From positions 13,416,171 to 13,480,170 of the forward strand of contig OX463778.1 of NCBI GenBank assembly GCA_949825025.1: DNA of 64,000 nucleotides. The letters run 5' to 3'. Made by a program: the position numbers and the translations under genes. How positions within the stretch are numbered: the first letter of the stretch is position 1; every line of letters starts with the position of its first letter. The stretch is from Siphlonurus alternatus. Taxonomy: Eukaryota > Arthropoda > Insecta > Ephemeroptera > Siphlonuridae. The notes under the pieces were generated by a model that had not been told where the DNA came from, made no database searches, and saw only the letters and a list, made by a program, of their open reading frames with translations. This document shows positions 49,923-64,000 of the stretch, one piece after another.

Positions 49923-50673
49923 GTCATTCATGTCGATACAGTAATATATTATTATACATGAAAAGAAAACAAAAAGCAAGATTAGAAAATCATTGAACAG
50001 ATTTCTTGAAACTATTAATAGACTCAATCATGCAGATTTTGTTCGATTAACTCATCTGTATGACCAAGAAGTTTACGAGTGTGATTACTTAAGTTATTAA
50101 ATAATAATATTTAGTAAAAATAACATAATTATCATAAATTAGTCTGTCATAAAATAAAGATCAAATGAATTTATGAATTTCTATAACAATATATAAGGTT
50201 TAATAACTTTATCATACTAAACTCCCAATAATATTTATATAAACTAACACTAAATTATGTTTTATGTTACTGTATTAAATTATTGTATTGTATTATTAGA
50301 ATTAATAAAGAATAGGTAATCACAGACTGTGAGGTATATTGTCAATTAGAATTAAATATGTTATGAATTTTATTTAAGAATTGACGTGATCCATGCTGTA
50401 CAGCCTATGATTGAAATAAAAATTTGAAATTAAATTTCCATTGCATGCTAGCTCCTCCAAATGTTGTTATAATTACATTAGCTCACATTTGCACGTGCAA
50501 CTAACTTGAGAACTCCACTGGTGCACCGTTGGACGCGAAAATACTTTGCAGAGTTGATTGCAACTTTTCAGTTATGTATTATTTTATTTCTTGCCTTACC
50601 CAATATTCTTTATTACATAATGAATTTTTTATGTCTCGTGATTACTTTTAATAATAACATCACACAATTTTTT

Positions 50674-50859
50674 TTTATGAATGAACTTTTTGATTGGCGT
50701 GCAGCTCACATGTCAGAACAGGTTTGCCAAGGCCGTGCACGTGCTGCTACTGCAATTACCGTGCATGTGTGATGTGAAGCGTGCACTCGCGCGGAGTGAT
50801 GTAACACGCGTGCGGCCTGCTTACACCAGATGACTCATAGTTGATCGTAGTCTTATATG
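50674..50859. promoter_or_regulatory. 186 bp conserved block, 3' flank of copy 3
   Basis: Partner of 31192-31377. A 31-codon frame starting MNELFDWRAAHM is open in both, but two of the five changes alter residues and nothing suggests coding constraint. Confidence 0.4.
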
Positions 50860-50953
50860 TGTGTCGGTATAGTCGAGTGCATTAAAAATGACAAATATAC
50901 AAAGTGACTCTGGGGAGATTTTCTGGACAGCATCATGCTGTTTGTAAGCATTT

Positions 50954-51068
50954 ACTACGTTTACATGACGGTTCATGTTTAATAAGGATTCATTAATGAC
51001 GGATATTATTCTTATAAGACGTTGTCAATAGATCCGTATTAAACATTGCACCATCGTGTAAACGTAAT
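50954..51068. mobile_element. Older family B hairpin MITE
   Basis: ACTACGTTTACATGACGGTT at left and GTGTAAACGTAATTA at right; arms are diverged but the centre ATATTATTCTTATAAGACG is recognisable. Confidence 0.65.
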
Positions 51069-51134
51069 TATAGTCACACAGTCTCTGGAGGCGTGGTGAA
51101 CTGCTATCGTGCTTCTGAACAGCACATAACTCCC

Positions 51135-51172
51135 ATAAGGAGAAGGGCACACCTTTTTGGTTCCGATAGTAG
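51135..51172. mobile_element. Single arm of family D MITE
   Basis: AGGGCACACCTTTTTGGTTCCGATAGTAGG without its partner arm, so a truncated copy. Confidence 0.5.
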
Positions 51173-52430
51173 GTATTTTGTTGTATGACTGAGCTTTCTT
51201 TCCACCTTCCCCAATTAGGATTTCAAATCTACATCTCTTGGAACTGTAGTCAGTAAATAAATGAGGCAGGAGTAAATTTCATGCCATCCCTAAGGTTTAT
51301 TTTTTTTTTCTGTAACGTATATGGTATTGATTGTTTTAGCAGGCGGTGTTAAAACATCATACAAGATAATATTAAAAAAATTGAGGATAATGGTGACTAT
51401 CATTTAAAGAACTTCATAGCAATTAAATTACCAGCTTTTTCACAGTGATAATAATAAAAATATATAATTATAATGGATATATCGAATCTTCATTGCAAAA
51501 TTTATTATTGTAAATTCAATGCTAAATTAAAGCTGTAATTTTACAGTCTTTGCAGCTTTCAATTCTGAATTCTTACTTAATATTAGGAAGTAACAAAAAA
51601 TTAAACACAAAATATAGATGATAAACATTTATTATTATTAAAAATTGGCACATACAATGGAGCTCCAGACGTACCAACAGCTTAATGTAAAATCAATCAG
51701 GGAAAAAATATTGTTAGTATCTTTAAATAAAATGTGGCAAGATTAATTGCGTAATAAATATCATACAAAAGAAATACATAAAATTACGATATAATTTAAA
51801 AATTTGTCATCATTATGAAAACACTTGCAAGTTAAAGAAATGCATGCAAATAGCTTTCAACATCGTGTGTTTTCATTAAATTTAATTGGAAAAGTGCGAA
51901 ATATATCAAATATAAACAAAAGCTACATTACAACATTTAAAATTGTTGTGTTTGCTCCTGCAACTAGAAATGAATGACGAGATAAAAGTGAAGAAATGCA
52001 CCCGCACTGCTGCCCGCGAACCAAGCTCCCTCACCAGCTGTACATTTAGGAACAAACACATGTGCACCTTTTACATTACAAAATGCTATTATAATTTTTG
52101 TATACTTGGAGAGGTAGTTTGTTTTTTTATGCTTACGTTTTTCTATTTAATAAACGTAGTAGCATTATTATATAAAATATATATGAGTCTACTAGTTCTA
52201 AACGATTGAACTTTCTTCAAATTTCGATAAGGTTTGTTTTTACTGATAAACAAATCGATAATAAACCTTCTTGAAAATGAAATAAAGGTTGATTTAGTAG
52301 ACGGAATTATGAAGTAATAAAAAAATTAAATGTGGGCTGCTATTTTACAAAATGATTTCAGTGAAAAATGTTTTTTTCTCTTTTATATTTTCTCAATAAC
52401 AATATTATTGAACTCGTTCATTTATTTCGT

Positions 52431-52575
52431 TGGGTGTGATTTATGAAAAAACTTAGTTATCCAGGTTTATCACTAATCATGTTTAGTGCCGGTCAAAATC
52501 AATGACAATATCCACGTTTAGTGAGAAAGCTGCATGGATAATTTTCTGGATAACTCTTTCCCAAATCACTCCCAA
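52431..52575. mobile_element. Degenerate ATTCACGAA-type hairpin
   Basis: Ends TGGGTGTGATTTATGAAAA and CCAAATCACTCCCA. Internal GTTATCCAGGTTTATC and CTGGATAACTC match the 5004 element, so it is an old relative. Confidence 0.55.
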
Positions 52576-52673
52576 TAATCCCAATATTATATCTATACTA
52601 TACATTAAAAAAAAGCATTAAATTAAATTTAAGTTTATAAAGTTTATACATTTTTTCAATTATGACTAATTGA

Positions 52674-52782
52674 CTACGTTTACATGACTGTTATATTGGA
52701 CTATTATTTAAAATGACTTAAAAGTAAGAATGGGTCCATATAAAAATGTTATCATGTAATCGCAGTTATATACAGTACAAAT
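52674..52782. mobile_element. Family B-like element in the paralogous flank
   Basis: GACTACGTTTACATGACTG at left and ATCATGTAATCGCAGTT at right. The paralogous site at ~32190 (GACTTCATTTACACGACTGG) keeps a decayed version, so it predates the duplication. Confidence 0.45.
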
Positions 52783-52916
52783 ATTATTTATATCATTAAT
52801 CAGCTGTACAATGAAATTTTGGAAGTCGAAACTTTAAATTACAAATTCTATTACTTGGTAGGCTCATTAATTGTCTCGCATTTCTTTCGATTTCCCTCTC
52901 TTAGCAGCTTGGACTG

Positions 52917-52997
52917 CTGTCGGAACCAAAAAGGTGTGCCTCTCTCCTTATAGAATTTGTATGCTATTCAAGAGCACACCTTTTTGATTCTGATAAT
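52917..52997. mobile_element. Family D hairpin MITE in paralogous 3' flank
   Basis: CTGTCGGAACCAAAAAGGTG inverted at CACACCTTTTTGATTCTGAT. The paralogous segment near 32270 (after TTAGCAGCTTG) lacks it. Confidence 0.7.
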
Positions 52998-52999
52998 AA

Positions 53000-53825
53000 T
53001 GTAACAGACGTCATGTCAGGCTGTTCACGTGCTCAAAAAGTTGCATACATTACAGGGGCAATGCGCTCTCGACACTTTCGACGCTCGCTGAACCGAGGAG
53101 GCAACTTCTTTTAAGTTTGATGATCGCATTCGAACCAGTTAACATCAATTCAATCAATTTACAATTACAGAATTATCATTGTCAAAGAGCAACTTAACAG
53201 GATTTTTTTATTGCGTTTAATAAATGTATAGTGGGTACCAAATTATGATTATGTCATTTATTGTTGCAGATTTTTCTGAATCTGGAAACAATTTTTAAAT
53301 ATTGATTTTTAAAAATGTAACGTTCTAAGGACCAATTTCCTTTACAGAAATCATTCAAATCAAAACAAATTGTTGCAAAATATAATTTACATGACTTAAC
53401 ATAATATAACATAAATAATAATAAAAATTATATAAAAAATTGTATCGATAAACTGAAATAAAGAATATTTTAAAACGTTAAAACTGTCTAGTCATTAACG
53501 AACACAGTCGTTTTTCAGTGATTTTATAAAAGTCCAAGCAAGACTCTTGAAAATTATTTCACATTAGTATATTGATACACTTTTGAATACACTATAATGA
53601 TGTTTTCAAACAACTATTTACATTTACACCGTAACAATGTCTCAGCTATCCAGTATAAATGGTTACTGTATAGTACATTATTTTTTTTTTAACTCAGTCA
53701 AAGTGGCCCGCAACTGTTCTTTATGCGATAGCACTCAACTCGACCTCTATCTTAGATTTTAAGATCTATACGTTAAAGGTAGCGATCCAATTAAGGGTTC
53801 GGCGTGGATCTCCCGAACCCCGCAG
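53000..53825. other. 3' region of the ABTB2-like gene
   Basis: AT-rich, without other genes. The 3' UTR must lie here, but several candidate TTTATT (AATAAA on the - strand) sites prevent choosing a poly(A) signal. Confidence 0.4.
53205..53330. mobile_element. Single-arm remnant of family C
   Basis: TTTTTTTATTGCG, ATAGTGGGTACCAAATTATG, GCAGATTTTTCTGAATCTGG and ACAATTTTTAAATA follow the order of a family C arm but with many changes and no partner arm. Confidence 0.45.

Positions 53826-64000
<10,175 letters not shown>

Larger units (their letters stand above)
50505..53165. repeat. Segmental duplication, 3' flank of copy 3
   Basis: Partner of 30005-32430. Copy-specific insertions are the family B MITE at 50954, the family D MITE at 52917 and the degenerate hairpin at 52431. 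Confidence 0.75.

Overview
This is a nuclear genomic window from an arthropod, almost certainly an insect. It is AT-rich, its genes are split by introns with GT-AG borders, and three tandem genes encode takeout/juvenile-hormone-binding-protein (JHBP) family proteins, which are known from insects and related arthropods. The order of insect cannot be fixed from the sequence.

Layout. Bases 1-17.8 kb hold no host gene that I can support. They carry an orphan LTR with the start of an LTR retrotransposon, two foldback elements built from inverted arrays of a ~16 bp GGAAATRAACCGAARA unit, a hAT-type element with a perfect 8 bp target duplication nested in one of them, a ~600 bp inverted repeat and several hairpin MITEs. 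From 17.8 to 48.5 kb lie three head-to-tail takeout/JHBP genes on the + strand, each of six coding exons with the same phases. Copy 1 (17874-29320) is intact at 261 aa. Copy 2 (34025-39999) is a pseudogene: a 701 bp 5'-truncated LINE sits in exon 5 and exon 6 has lost one base. Copy 3 (42630-48535) lacks 4 nt at the end of exon 5 and stays open only if a shifted exon 6 acceptor is used. From 53826 to beyond 64000 on the - strand are the last ten exons of an ABTB2/BTBD11-type gene (ankyrin repeats, BTB, C-terminal helical region), in frame for 675 residues; its N-terminus lies outside the window.

The takeout array arose by segmental duplication that carried flanks along. Blocks at 30.0-32.4 kb and 50.5-53.2 kb are paralogous, as are blocks at 14.4-15.15 kb and 40.8-42.15 kb. 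One 186 bp block inside the 3' flank (31192-31377 and 50674-50859) is about 97% identical and gap-free while its surroundings have decayed. All three copies also keep a TGACCTTGA nuclear-receptor site just inside intron 1 and a CACGTG E-box next to the exon 2 acceptor.

The spaces between and inside genes hold many hairpin MITE families, several nested in one another: a GTACAGTCA family, a TTTACATGACGG family, an ATTCACRAA family, a GCAGAAATRGATAGAGGGT family, a GGCGGATTCA family, a TATCGTCCCTCGTCC family with an 11 bp target duplication, and a CTATCGGAACCAAAAAGG family. Long microsatellites are also present. The takeout proteins are predicted secreted carriers of hydrophobic ligands; the ABTB2-like protein is a predicted intracellular adaptor. 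Nothing in the sequence ties the two loci to one function.
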